A stretch of DNA of 64,000 nucleotides from Limiplasma sp034927815 (GTDB taxonomy: Bacteria; Bacillota; Clostridia; Christensenellales; Aristaeellaceae): positions 109,384 to 173,383 of the forward strand of contig JAYFPK010000016.1 of the NCBI GenBank assembly GCA_034927815.1, written 5' to 3'. A program made the translations under genes and the position numbers. Shown here piece by piece: positions 33,938-42,475 of the stretch (position 1 is its first letter; each line of letters begins with the position of its first letter). The notes below the pieces were generated by a model. That model was not told the origin of the DNA. It worked only from the letters and a program-made list of their open reading frames with translations, and did no database searches.

Positions 33938-35032
33938 TCACTCCTCGCCTCCCTCTAAGCCCTCGCCCTCCAATGCCTCCAGGGGTTCGGCCATGGGCTT
34001 CATGATGTGGATGTTGTAGGGCACGATGGACAGGCCCACCCTGGAATCCTGGGGCTGCATGATGGTGGAGTGGACCTTGAAGGTGGTTTCCCCGGTATCG
34101 ATCATCATCTCGTAGTGTACGCCCTTGAAGAGCACGCTTTGCACCACGCCGGAGATCTGGCCGATGTCCTCCCCCACGATCATGATGTCCTCTGGCCGCA
34201 CCACCACGTCCACCGGCGCGTTTTCCCCAAAGCCGGAGTCCACGCAGGGGAAGTCGTAGCCGCTGAAATGCACCAGCTCATCCCGTACCATCCGGCCCCG
34301 CATGATGTTGCTTTCCCCGATGAAATCCGCCACAAAGGCGTTGGCGGGCTCGTCGTAGATCTTTTTGGGGGTGCCGATCTGGAGGATGTTCCCGTCCCGC
34401 ATCACCACCACGGTATCGCTCATGGTGAGGGCTTCCTCCTGATCGTGGGTGACGTAGAGGAAGGTGATGCCCAGGCGCTGCTGCATGTTTTTCAGCTCCA
34501 ACTGCATCTCCTTGCGCAGCTTCAAATCCAGCGCGCCCAGGGGTTCGTCCAGCAGCAGCACCTCCGGCTCGTTCACCAGGGCCCGGGCGATGGCCACCCG
34601 CTGCTGCTGCCCGCCGGAGAGGGCGTCCACGCTGCGCCTGCCATACCCCCGCAGGTTCACCAAATCCAGCATCTTATCCACCCGGCGGCGGACCTCGTCC
34701 CGGGGGACCTTGGCGATTTTCAGGCCAAAGGCGATGTTGTCCTGGACGTTGAGATGGGGGAAGAGGGCGTATTTTTGAAAGATGGTGTTCACCTTGCGCT
34801 TATAGGGGGGCACGTCGGTAATGTCCTTGCCCTCAAACAAAACCTTTCCCTCGGAGGGGTACTCAAACCCGGCGATGATGCGCAAGGTGGTGGTTTTGCC
34901 ACAGCCGCTGGGGCCCAGCAAGGTCACAAATTCCTTTTTGCGGACATACAGGTCGATGCTGCTCAGAACCCGGGTACCGTCAAAATCCTTGGAAATGCCT
35001 TGCAAGTCGATGAGGTGCATGCTTTCAACCAT
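33938..35032 (-). CDS. potA: Polyamine ABC transporter ATP-binding protein
   Basis: The 364-residue ATPase has Walker A GPSGCGKTT, the Q-loop FQKYALFPHLNV, the signature LSGGQQQRVAIARAL, Walker B VLLLDEPLGALD and the H-loop YVTHDQEEAL. A C-terminal TOBE domain (about residues 280-345) follows, as in PotA. A tail rich in glutamate and glycine ends the protein. It drives the PotBC channel and lies second in the operon after the regulator. Confidence 0.95.
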   Translation of the reverse strand: MVESMHLIDLQGISKDFDGTRVLSSIDLYVRKKEFVTLLGPSGCGKTTTLRIIAGFEYPSEGKVLFEGKDITDVPPYKRKVNTIFQKYALFPHLNVQDNIAFGLKIAKVPRDEVRRRVDKMLDLVNLRGYGRRSVDALSGGQQQRVAIARALVNEPEVLLLDEPLGALDLKLRKEMQLELKNMQQRLGITFLYVTHDQEEALTMSDTVVVMRDGNILQIGTPKKIYDEPANAFVADFIGESNIMRGRMVRDELVHFSGYDFPCVDSGFGENAPVDVVVRPEDIMIVGEDIGQISGVVQSVLFKGVHYEMMIDTGETTFKVHSTIMQPQDSRVGLSIVPYNIHIMKPMAEPLEALEGEGLEGGEE

Positions 35033-35056
35033 GGGGGAGCGCTCCTTTATGATGCA

Positions 35057-35599
35057 TTAAAAACTGGGGGGCGTAGAGATCCAAAGCACGGCAGCCACGC
35101 TCTGGCCTGTGTTTTTCAGGCAATGGGTGGTGGAAGGATGAAGGCAGAAGCTATAGCCGCGCTTGATGGTGAATTGCTTTTTCCCCGCCAGCAGCTTTAC
35201 CTGCCCCCGGAGCACATAGCCGAATTCCTCCCCCTCGTGGGGCGGCAGCTCCTGAGAGGAACAGCCCGGCTGAAGCTCCAGCAAAATCGGCTCCATGGCG
35301 TTCTTTTGGGCGTCCGGCACCAGCCAGGTAATCTTGCCGCGGCCGCTTTCATCGTCAGCCTTTTCAAACATGTCCTGGGGAGCGAAAACCACCTTTTCCT
35401 TGCGCTCCTCTGCGAAAAAGGCTTGCAAGCTGCTGCCCAGGCATTCCAGCATGTCGGTGAGGGTGCTGATGGAGGGGGAGGCCAGATCCCGTTCCACCTG
35501 GGAGATGAAACCCTTGCTGAGCTCGCAGCGGTTCGCAAGCTCCTCCTGGGTCAAATTGAGCTGAATCCTCAGCTCCCGAAGCTTTCCGCCGATTTTCAA
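35057..35599 (-). CDS. XRE-cupin transcriptional regulator of the polyamine operon
   Basis: The 180-residue protein has an N-terminal helix-turn-helix (about residues 5-60; LRIQLNLTQEELANRCELSK, then FISQVERDLASPSI) and a C-terminal cupin domain. The cupin carries PHEGEEFGYVLRGQVKLLAG and YSFCLHPSTTHCLKN, resembling PuuR. The start is a TTG at 35599, seven bases after AAGGAGGTG; the ATG further upstream lies on the wrong side of this site. As the first gene of the polyamine transporter operon it is probably its own regulator and senses a polyamine. Confidence 0.88.
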   Translation of the reverse strand: MKIGGKLRELRIQLNLTQEELANRCELSKGFISQVERDLASPSISTLTDMLECLGSSLQAFFAEERKEKVVFAPQDMFEKADDESGRGKITWLVPDAQKNAMEPILLELQPGCSSQELPPHEGEEFGYVLRGQVKLLAGKKQFTIKRGYSFCLHPSTTHCLKNTGQSVAAVLWISTPPSF

Positions 35600-35664
35600 G
35601 GCCTCACCTCCTTGCTGAAACAGCACCCGTAGGTTTAGTGGTGGTAAACTCAGAAACAGACATT

Positions 35665-35693
35665 ATTAAACCATAAAGGTGCGGGGCTGTCAA
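35665..35693 (-). promoter_or_regulatory. Promoter of the polyamine operon
   Basis: On the minus strand TTGACA (35688-35693) and TTTAAT (35665-35670) are 17 bases apart, about 60 bases before the regulator gene. This is the natural site for autoregulation. Confidence 0.65.
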
Positions 35694-35708
35694 TAGAATT
35701 TGGGAAAG

Positions 35709-35735
35709 AAAAAACGCCCATTGGGAAGCGGGCGC
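35709..35735 (-). terminator. Terminator of the YesMN operon
   Basis: On the minus strand GGGCG-type arms (CGCCC 35730-35734 with GGGCG 35715-35719) are followed by TTTTTT. It lies 210 bases past the response regulator stop. The rest of 35736-35945 shows nothing recognised. Confidence 0.6.
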
Positions 35736-35945
35736 AAGGGGTTGATTCCGCCGGGTGATTAATGGACTGGATACCATCCGAACATGGGGGAGGCGCACAG
35801 CCAAGCCGCGCTGGTTCAAAGGGGGGGATTTCTGCCCCATCCAAGCGCTGCACTTGATTTGACATTCTGGGCCTGCGCTGTGTCCCATCCCCTTCAATTC
35901 CCTTGACGCACCGGGGTTGATATCTTGTAGCGCCGCATGGGCTTT

Positions 35946-37190
35946 TTAATCAACGGCTTTGGGGTCATGTGCTGCTTTGGCGGATAGGCCAAAATTTCGG
36001 TATTCCACCGGCGTCATTCCTTCGACTTTTTTGAATAGCCGATTGAAGTAGAAGCTGTTTTGATATCCTACATGCTGTGCAATTTGATAGATTTTAAGTT
36101 TTGTGTTTTGCAGCATCTTTTTTGCATGCTCCAACCGTATGCGGTTTAAGTAATCCACAAATCCGTACCCTGTATGCTGCCGGAAGCTGCTCCCAAAATA
36201 AGAAACGCTTAATCCTGATATTTTGGTCATATCCTGCAAGCTGATATTTTCCATGTAATGCAAGCTTATATACTCCAGACTCTTTCGGATGGCCCTGGGT
36301 AAAGGCTTTTCGTGCAAATGCATCAAAGGGCTTTGCGGATAGCCAGCCTCGGCCACCACCAGCTTGGAGAGGCATTTGTCGTATGCGTCCTTCAGCTCTT
36401 GCAGCCCCTTGGCATAGTGGGGCGGGCTCCAGCCCAGGGTCACATTCAAGTACTTCTCTACCTTTTCATTAATTTGAAGGCAGAGATCCGAAAACGCCTT
36501 CTTCTGCTGCTCCGAGGGAGAAATTTTCCCGTGAAGTAAGAGATAGAACCTGCCATCTCCCCCATAGGCTGCCCTGGCATGCGGCACGTCGGCCACAATT
36601 TCCTGGGCGATATTTTCAATCGCATTCTGAATGACTTCGGGATGCCCCTGGGTCTTGGACTGCATCCTGAAAAAGGCGCGAATTTGGAAATGGCGTTGAT
36701 TTAGAAAGAGGTCCCCTGCATCCGTGATTTTCCCATGCAGCAGCGCTTGGGTAATGGCTTGCCGTTCCAGCTCACGCTGCTCCCTACTTTTGGAATCTTC
36801 CGCTTCAGCGCCCTCTCGCAGCGTCGCCTCGATGCGCTTTAGGGCTCCTAGCAGATCCTCTTTTTCCATCTCCAGTTTTAACAGGTAATCTACCGCGCCA
36901 AGGCGCATGGCTTCTTTTACAAATGCAAAATCATTATATCCACTTAATACAATGATTTGGGGACGGGTAAAGGGCAACTGGTTGATCTGCTGAATCAATT
37001 GTATTCCATCCATCACAGGCATTTTGATATCGGTCAGGACTACATCCGGACGATATTCATGAATTGCTTGCAGCGCTCGCTGGCCGTCCGGCACCTCCGC
37101 TACAAGGCTATATCCGTAGGCCTCCCAGTCGAGCATTGATTTCAGGCCGACGCGGGTTAACAGCTCATCATCCACAATGACGATCCTCAT
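35946..37190 (-). CDS. YesN-like response regulator with AraC-type DNA-binding domain
   Basis: The 414-residue protein has a receiver domain (residues 1-120, phospho-acceptor D54 in VVLTDIKMPVMDG, with VDDE at 6-9 and the conserved lysine in LKLEME). A linker region follows, and then a C-terminal AraC helix-turn-helix pair (about 310-405; LQDMTKISGLSVSYFGSSFR, then IYQIAQHVGYQNSFYFNRLF). It overlaps the sensor gene by four bases. Such pairs usually control the sugar transporter beside them, here the divergent operon starting at 39309. Confidence 0.94.
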   Translation of the reverse strand: MRIVIVDDELLTRVGLKSMLDWEAYGYSLVAEVPDGQRALQAIHEYRPDVVLTDIKMPVMDGIQLIQQINQLPFTRPQIIVLSGYNDFAFVKEAMRLGAVDYLLKLEMEKEDLLGALKRIEATLREGAEAEDSKSREQRELERQAITQALLHGKITDAGDLFLNQRHFQIRAFFRMQSKTQGHPEVIQNAIENIAQEIVADVPHARAAYGGDGRFYLLLHGKISPSEQQKKAFSDLCLQINEKVEKYLNVTLGWSPPHYAKGLQELKDAYDKCLSKLVVAEAGYPQSPLMHLHEKPLPRAIRKSLEYISLHYMENISLQDMTKISGLSVSYFGSSFRQHTGYGFVDYLNRIRLEHAKKMLQNTKLKIYQIAQHVGYQNSFYFNRLFKKVEGMTPVEYRNFGLSAKAAHDPKAVD

Positions 37191-39007
37191 GGGATACCTC
37201 CCTCCAGCCCGGTGTATGTGTAAGGAATGCGTACTGTGACGCGGGTATACTGGCCCAGCTCGCTTTGTACCTCCAGTCCGAAGGCGTCGCCAAAAAACAG
37301 CTGCAGCCGGCGGTGTACATTTGCGATGCCGATATTTCTGCCCTTCTGCGTATTCTGCATTTTAATCAGCTGCCCCATCCTTTCCTGTGGAATCCCTACG
37401 CCGTCGTCATATACACTTACGCACAAGGCGTCTTCATTCTTCCAAATGCGAATCTCAACCACACCTTGCATGGTATGCTTCGGTTCAATGCCGTGGAAAA
37501 TCGCGTTTTCTACCAGGGGCTGCAAAGTGAATTTGGGAATAAAGCTGTCCAGCAAGGCTTTTTCCTCGCAAGCCACATGAAACGTGATGGAACCTTTGTA
37601 TTTGATTTGTTGAATATTCAGATAGTATTGCAGAATATCCATCTCCTGGCGCAGGGGAATCAACTCCGCATATTTGTCAAAAGCCGCATGCAGCAATGCC
37701 CCAAGACTGCTGACCATGGTACGGATCCCGTCCAGCCCCTGTAGCGTGGCCATCCATTTAATGGAATTGAGCGTATTATAGAGAAAGTGGGGGTTGATCT
37801 GCAATTGCAGCATCTGCATCTCCATCTTTCGCTTTTCCGCTTCACGCAAGATGCTCTCTTTCAGCAAGGTGGTAATGCTGTCATTCATACGGTCGATGCT
37901 GTGGTTTAGCGTAGCCAGCTCCACGCAAAAAAGCGTCTGGTGATCCTCCTTGGTTTCAAAATTTCCCTTTGCGATGCGGTTCACCTTTGCCACCAGGTAT
38001 TGCACCGGTTTGGAAAAGCCGGAGGAAAGGTACAGCGAAAGCAGCAGCGAAAACAATAATCCCAGGGAGAGCGCCGCCAGAATCGTATGGACCATGGAAC
38101 CACTGTTTTGCAAAATATTGCTGAGCGGCACTTTGTGGATCAAATGGTATTGCGAGGAGGCGGAACGGGCATAGACGACCATAATATTCTCATGATTCTC
38201 CTTGGAGATCAAGGAGCCGGCCTCCCCCTTGACCGCTGTTTGGAGCATAGCGGGGTCTGTTAGCTTTGTGCCAATTTCCTCGGGAATGCTGCTGAAAATA
38301 ACCATTCCCTCGTTATCGCACAACAGGCTGCTGCTGCCGGATTCTTTCATCTCCATATCGTCCAGGGAAAACAGCATATCCGTGCTGAACAGCATAATCA
38401 GGTGCCCTTCCCTTTGCAGACTTTGGCGGTTGTTAAGGTACTTGAACACAGGAATCACATAATCCAGGTTGGGGGTGTCGGTTTGCGCGGGTATGTTGGT
38501 ATAGTTTTTTACTGCGCTGGAAAGGATGGTCTTTCCGTTGCTTTGCCTGGCAGCCTGATACCAAAGCTCGGTTTCAAAAGCCTCCGGGTCTATAGAGTAG
38601 GCGTCATGCCCATTGCGGAAGATCAAACCGTTATTGGCCTGAATCAGAAAATAGCCAATGTAGCGCGTGATGGGGGTAAAATTAAACTGGCGGTTGATTT
38701 CCGCATAGGAATCGCGCTTCGTGGTATCAAATATTGTAGCGCCAGCCTCATCTCTGGCCAGCAGGCTGCGCAGGTTGGCGTTGGTGAGCAGCCAGATAAT
38801 GAAACTGTCCATCTGCTGCAATTGGTAATCAATGGTATTCATCTGCTTCTTTACGTTTAACAGCTGCGTATTTGCCATATATTCCAGGAGCGACTGACGG
38901 GATGAACCGTAAAAGAAGCTGACGCAGACCAAGGCCATCGTGAGCGCCATCGCCATAAGGTATGCCGTCAAGCGCTTTTTAAACTGATAGTTGTTGTGCT
39001 TTCCCAG
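37187..39007 (-). CDS. YesM-like sensor histidine kinase
   Basis: This is a membrane sensor with two helices (about residues 12-32 and 330-352). A roughly 300-residue extracellular sensor region lies between them, and a HAMP domain follows (FSKPVQYLVAKVNRIAKGNF). The kinase has the phospho-histidine H407 in QINPHFLYNTLNSIKW and the ATP site with LQPLVENAIFHGIEP and DDGVGIP. The likely start is the CTG at 39007, seven bases after GGGGAGGG. ATG codons further upstream lie at or before the -10 box at 39048-39053 and would not be transcribed. The start choice is therefore tentative. It forms a unit with the YesN-like regulator. Confidence 0.88.
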   Translation of the reverse strand: MGKHNNYQFKKRLTAYLMAMALTMALVCVSFFYGSSRQSLLEYMANTQLLNVKKQMNTIDYQLQQMDSFIIWLLTNANLRSLLARDEAGATIFDTTKRDSYAEINRQFNFTPITRYIGYFLIQANNGLIFRNGHDAYSIDPEAFETELWYQAARQSNGKTILSSAVKNYTNIPAQTDTPNLDYVIPVFKYLNNRQSLQREGHLIMLFSTDMLFSLDDMEMKESGSSSLLCDNEGMVIFSSIPEEIGTKLTDPAMLQTAVKGEAGSLISKENHENIMVVYARSASSQYHLIHKVPLSNILQNSGSMVHTILAALSLGLLFSLLLSLYLSSGFSKPVQYLVAKVNRIAKGNFETKEDHQTLFCVELATLNHSIDRMNDSITTLLKESILREAEKRKMEMQMLQLQINPHFLYNTLNSIKWMATLQGLDGIRTMVSSLGALLHAAFDKYAELIPLRQEMDILQYYLNIQQIKYKGSITFHVACEEKALLDSFIPKFTLQPLVENAIFHGIEPKHTMQGVVEIRIWKNEDALCVSVYDDGVGIPQERMGQLIKMQNTQKGRNIGIANVHRRLQLFFGDAFGLEVQSELGQYTRVTVRIPYTYTGLEGGIP

Positions 39008-39047
39008 TGCGCATCCCTCCCCGGCCGGGAAACTCCATACTGCATGC

Positions 39048-39077
39048 ATTATACAACAGATCATTCTGCTTTTTGAA
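39048..39077 (-). promoter_or_regulatory. Promoter of the YesMN operon
   Basis: On the minus strand TTCAAA (39072-39077) and TATAAT (39048-39053) are 18 bases apart. The 39008-39308 gap between the two divergent operons holds this promoter; on the plus strand TAAAAT near 39242 is a weak candidate -10 for the transporter operon. Confidence 0.5.
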
Positions 39078-39308
39078 CAGAGAATGCCTGGAATCAAAAA
39101 TCGCAGTGGATTTGTACAGGAAACCGATTTTTTATGTAGCAAATTGGGAATGCAATCTAATTTTGCGCTGTGATGCGGATTTGGACAAACAGATTATGCA
39201 AAAAATGGGGGAATCGTCCATTTCTTTTGCCGCTTGATTGTGTAAAATAAACATACCATCAATTGTCGGCCGATATGGAACTACGTATGTGGAAGGAAGG
39301 ATCTACTG

Positions 39309-40658
39309 ATGAAAAGACTGTTTGCAATCCTGTTAACTCTGTGGCTAGTGCTGCCGCAGCTGGCCCTTGGCGCCCAGGCGCCTGCAGCGGTGCTTTCCGA
39401 CAAGGAAATGACCATCACACTGTGGACCGGCCCCAACTGGAAAGGCGTATACGATCCGCTGGAGGAAAACGCGTCCTTCACTGATTTTTTCACCAAAGCC
39501 GCGGAGGATTTTAAGGCCATCCACCCCAATATCACCATCCAGGTAGAGCTGATTGATCCACAGCAACGCGCGGAGAAGCTGTCGGTTGCCGTACAATCCG
39601 GCACCACCCCGCATATTTACTTCGAATCGGACTTCCTAACCTTCGATTATGCGCATGAAGGCTTGCTGGAGCCCCTCAACGATATCATCACCGAAGAGGA
39701 CAAGGCTGATATTCCCGCCGCCATTTGGGACGCGGTATCCGCCAACGGCGATACCTATCTGTTCCCCTTCTGCGCTGAAACCGGGCATTTGGGATTGAAT
39801 GTCACGATGTTCAAAGAAGCGGGGGCGGAGCACCTGCTGCCCGAAGGGGAAATCGGCGCTTGGACGCCTGAGCAGTTCAAAGAAGCGCTTGTGGCGCTAA
39901 GCGTGCTTCCGGATGTATATCCTTTTGCCCTGTACTGCGGCAGCCCCGTGGGCGATACCTGGACCAATTTGATGCTGCGGATGTATGGCGCCAAATTCTT
40001 TAACGAAAACGGCACCGCCGTTGAACTGAACCAGCCTGAAGGCGTGAAGGCTCTGGAATATTTGAAGAGCCTTCAGGATGAAAAACTGGTTGCTCCCGGC
40101 ATTGAAACCATGGTGGTGGGGGATTCCATCCAGATGTTCCTGAACAAAAAGGTTGCCGTCAGCATGTTCAACAACCTGAACTACAACAACCTGGTGCAGG
40201 GGTTAACCGACGGCTCCATTGAAGAGCCCTTTGAATTCAAGTGGGCGTACTTCCCCAGCGAAGGCGATCCCATGTGCTTCTCCTACATCAAGGGCAGCAT
40301 CGTCTTCAACGGGAAGGATGCGGATGAAATTGCCGCGGCTAAGGAGTTTGTGCGGTTCTACTCCAACGCGCCTTACACGGATGCCTCCATGGTACTGGTT
40401 CCCTTCCGCAAATCCGTATCGGAAAAGCTGCGGGAAACCAATCCTGTGATGGCCAGCGTTGCGGAATCCCTCCAATATTCCGTCCCCTTCTTCCAAAAGG
40501 CGCCGGGTTACCTGGGCATTCGCAATGTATTCTACCCGGAAATGCAGGCGGTGTTTACCGACCAGAATACGCCTCAGCAAGCGCTGGACGATTTTGCCCA
40601 AAAGGTTAACGAGATGCTGACCAAGAACGTGGAGCGGTCATTGCTGCTGAATCCTTAA
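39309..40658 (+). CDS. Sugar ABC transporter substrate-binding protein
   Basis: The 449-residue protein is a family-1 solute-binding protein. Its signal peptide (MKRLFAILLTLWLVLPQLA, then LG before AQA) has no lipobox. Features include ITLWTGPNWKGVYDP, IHPNITIQVELIDPQQRAEK and GTTPHIYFESDFLTFDY, then MFLNKKVAVSMFNN. It starts the operon divergent from YesMN. The following permeases and oxidoreductases point to a sugar or sugar-acid ligand, but its identity is unknown. GGAAGG precedes the ATG at 39309. Confidence 0.9.
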   Translation: MKRLFAILLTLWLVLPQLALGAQAPAAVLSDKEMTITLWTGPNWKGVYDPLEENASFTDFFTKAAEDFKAIHPNITIQVELIDPQQRAEKLSVAVQSGTTPHIYFESDFLTFDYAHEGLLEPLNDIITEEDKADIPAAIWDAVSANGDTYLFPFCAETGHLGLNVTMFKEAGAEHLLPEGEIGAWTPEQFKEALVALSVLPDVYPFALYCGSPVGDTWTNLMLRMYGAKFFNENGTAVELNQPEGVKALEYLKSLQDEKLVAPGIETMVVGDSIQMFLNKKVAVSMFNNLNYNNLVQGLTDGSIEEPFEFKWAYFPSEGDPMCFSYIKGSIVFNGKDADEIAAAKEFVRFYSNAPYTDASMVLVPFRKSVSEKLRETNPVMASVAESLQYSVPFFQKAPGYLGIRNVFYPEMQAVFTDQNTPQQALDDFAQKVNEMLTKNVERSLLLNP

Positions 40659-40673
40659 TCCTCTCCAAGAAAC

Positions 40674-40711
40674 CAATTGCCTTGCCAGGATGTTTCTTGG
40701 CAAGGCAATTG
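40674..40711 (+). terminator. 14-bp perfect hairpin between binding protein and permease
   Basis: CAATTGCCTTGCCA at 40674-40687 pairs with TGGCAAGGCAATTG at 40698-40711, 16 bases after the binding protein stop. There is no T-run, so a 3'-end protecting or processing role is more likely than plain termination. Confidence 0.6.
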
Positions 40712-40736
40712 TCTCATGCGCAAAGGAGGCGGCTGC

Positions 40737-41612
40737 GTGCTCACAGCCCGAAAAAAATGCTATCCGGACAACCTTTCAGGATACCTGTTCATTGCTCCGC
40801 AAATGATCTTATTCCTGTTTTTTATTCTGTTCCCTGTGGTGGAGGGGATACGCCTGAGCCTTTATGAGGTTACCAATACCCGTAAGTTTTGGGTGGGGCT
40901 TGAGAATTATCAATCCGTGTTGAATGACCCCTTGTTTCACAAAGCGTTGCTGAATACAGGGATCCTCATTGCGGGCATTACGGTGCTTTCAGTTGCCCTG
41001 GGATTTCTCATCTCCGCTATCATCATGCACAGTTCCAGCCGGTTTGTGTCTTTCATACGCGGGGCTTTTTACCTGCCCACGGTACTTTCCATGATGGTCC
41101 TGAGCCTGATATGGCGCTGGATGCTTAACCCGGCCACAGGCGTACTCACCTACCTGATGGGCCGCATCGGCCTTCCCGCCGTCAATTTGATGGGGGATGT
41201 GCAATATGTGCTGGGCCTCATCATCTTTATGGTATGGCTGCTAAACGTTGGGCAAGCCATTGTGATGTATACCGCCGCCATGGCCGGGGTGGATGAATCT
41301 CTGTATGAAGCCGCCAAAATCGACGGAGCGGGGAAATGGCAGCAGGTTTTTCACATTACCCGCCCCATGGTGGCTTCCACCACCAGCTATCTGGTAGTCA
41401 TCAACATCATCAGCTCTATGAAAATTTTCGTCGTTATTGATATGATGACGGGCGGCGGGCCCAGCTATGCCTCAACCAACCTGATGTATCTGCTGTACAT
41501 TGAAGCGTTCCGCTCCTTCAACCTTGGCCGGGCGTCCGCCATCGGGGTCATCATGTTTGGGATTGTCATGCTATGCTCGGCCATGCAGGTGCGCACCATG
41601 AGCAAACAGTAA
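40737..41612 (+). CDS. Sugar ABC transporter permease (MalF-like)
   Basis: The start is the GTG at 40737, seven bases after AGGAGG; an ATG at 40716 lies upstream of this site. The 291-residue protein has six membrane helices, the first at about 20-40 (YLFIAPQMILFLFFILFPVV). The ATPase-docking loop reads LYEAAKIDGAGKWQQVFHIT. It is the MalF/LacF-type subunit. Confidence 0.92.
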   Translation: MLTARKKCYPDNLSGYLFIAPQMILFLFFILFPVVEGIRLSLYEVTNTRKFWVGLENYQSVLNDPLFHKALLNTGILIAGITVLSVALGFLISAIIMHSSSRFVSFIRGAFYLPTVLSMMVLSLIWRWMLNPATGVLTYLMGRIGLPAVNLMGDVQYVLGLIIFMVWLLNVGQAIVMYTAAMAGVDESLYEAAKIDGAGKWQQVFHITRPMVASTTSYLVVINIISSMKIFVVIDMMTGGGPSYASTNLMYLLYIEAFRSFNLGRASAIGVIMFGIVMLCSAMQVRTMSKQ

Positions 41613-41624
41613 GGAAGGTGCGGT

Positions 41625-42461
41625 ATGGAACATAAAGCACGGGAACACAACTGGCTCTTTCTGCTGCTAAAAGGGATGATCGTCATTGGGGCCATTTTGC
41701 AATTCTTTCCCCTTTATTGGATGGTCACCAGTTCGTTTAAGGTGTCCCACGTGGTCACCCGCACTCCGCCCCAGTGGGTTCCTCTGCAACCCACTTTGGT
41801 GAATTATCAGAACCTTTTCAGCAACGCCAACGCCGGGGGATGGCTGCTGAACAGTATCTTTTTGGCCGGGGCCACCACTGTGGTGATTGTGGTGGTAAGC
41901 GCCATGGCCGCATACGCCTTCGCCAAGCTCCGCTTTTGGGGTCGCGGTGTCCTGTTCACGGTGCTGGTATGTACCCTGATGCTGCCAAAAGAAATTTATA
42001 TTGTGCCGCTTTTCAAGGTGACACAATACCTGGGCATTATGGGTACATTCCTGGGGGTTATCTTGCCAAGCGCCGCGGTTGCCTTTGGCGTGTTTATGCT
42101 GAAAAACTTTTTTGCCACCGTTCCCGATTCCCTGCGCGAGGCGGCCAAAATTGACGGAGCCCGGGAGGCAAGGATTTTCCTGCAGGTGTATTTGCCACTG
42201 GCCAGGGCGGGAGTTGCCGCTTTGGTAGTCCTCATGTTTGTACAAGTCTGGAACGATTACCTGTGGCAGATGATTCAACTCAACAAGGATTCCATGAAAA
42301 CCCTTCAGCTTGGAATCGCTACGTTGCAACACGATCAAAATCCGGATTACGGACTTCGCATGGCAGGGGCCACCCTGGCGGCATTGCCTCTTGTGGCGCT
42401 ATTCATTGCATTTCAAAAGCATTTTACCCGGGGCATTACAGCCGGTGCTATCAAAGAATAA
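41625..42461 (+). CDS. Sugar ABC transporter permease (MalG-like)
   Basis: The 278-residue protein is the second permease. Its first helix is at about 12-35, and the docking loop SLREAAKIDGAREARIFLQV is followed by YLPLARAG. The C-terminus HFTRGITAGAIKE is typical of LacG-type permeases. GGAAGG precedes the ATG at 41625, 12 bases after the first permease. No ATPase gene accompanies it. Confidence 0.92.
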   Translation: MEHKAREHNWLFLLLKGMIVIGAILQFFPLYWMVTSSFKVSHVVTRTPPQWVPLQPTLVNYQNLFSNANAGGWLLNSIFLAGATTVVIVVVSAMAAYAFAKLRFWGRGVLFTVLVCTLMLPKEIYIVPLFKVTQYLGIMGTFLGVILPSAAVAFGVFMLKNFFATVPDSLREAAKIDGAREARIFLQVYLPLARAGVAALVVLMFVQVWNDYLWQMIQLNKDSMKTLQLGIATLQHDQNPDYGLRMAGATLAALPLVALFIAFQKHFTRGITAGAIKE

Positions 42462-42475
42462 GGGAGGGTTGAAAA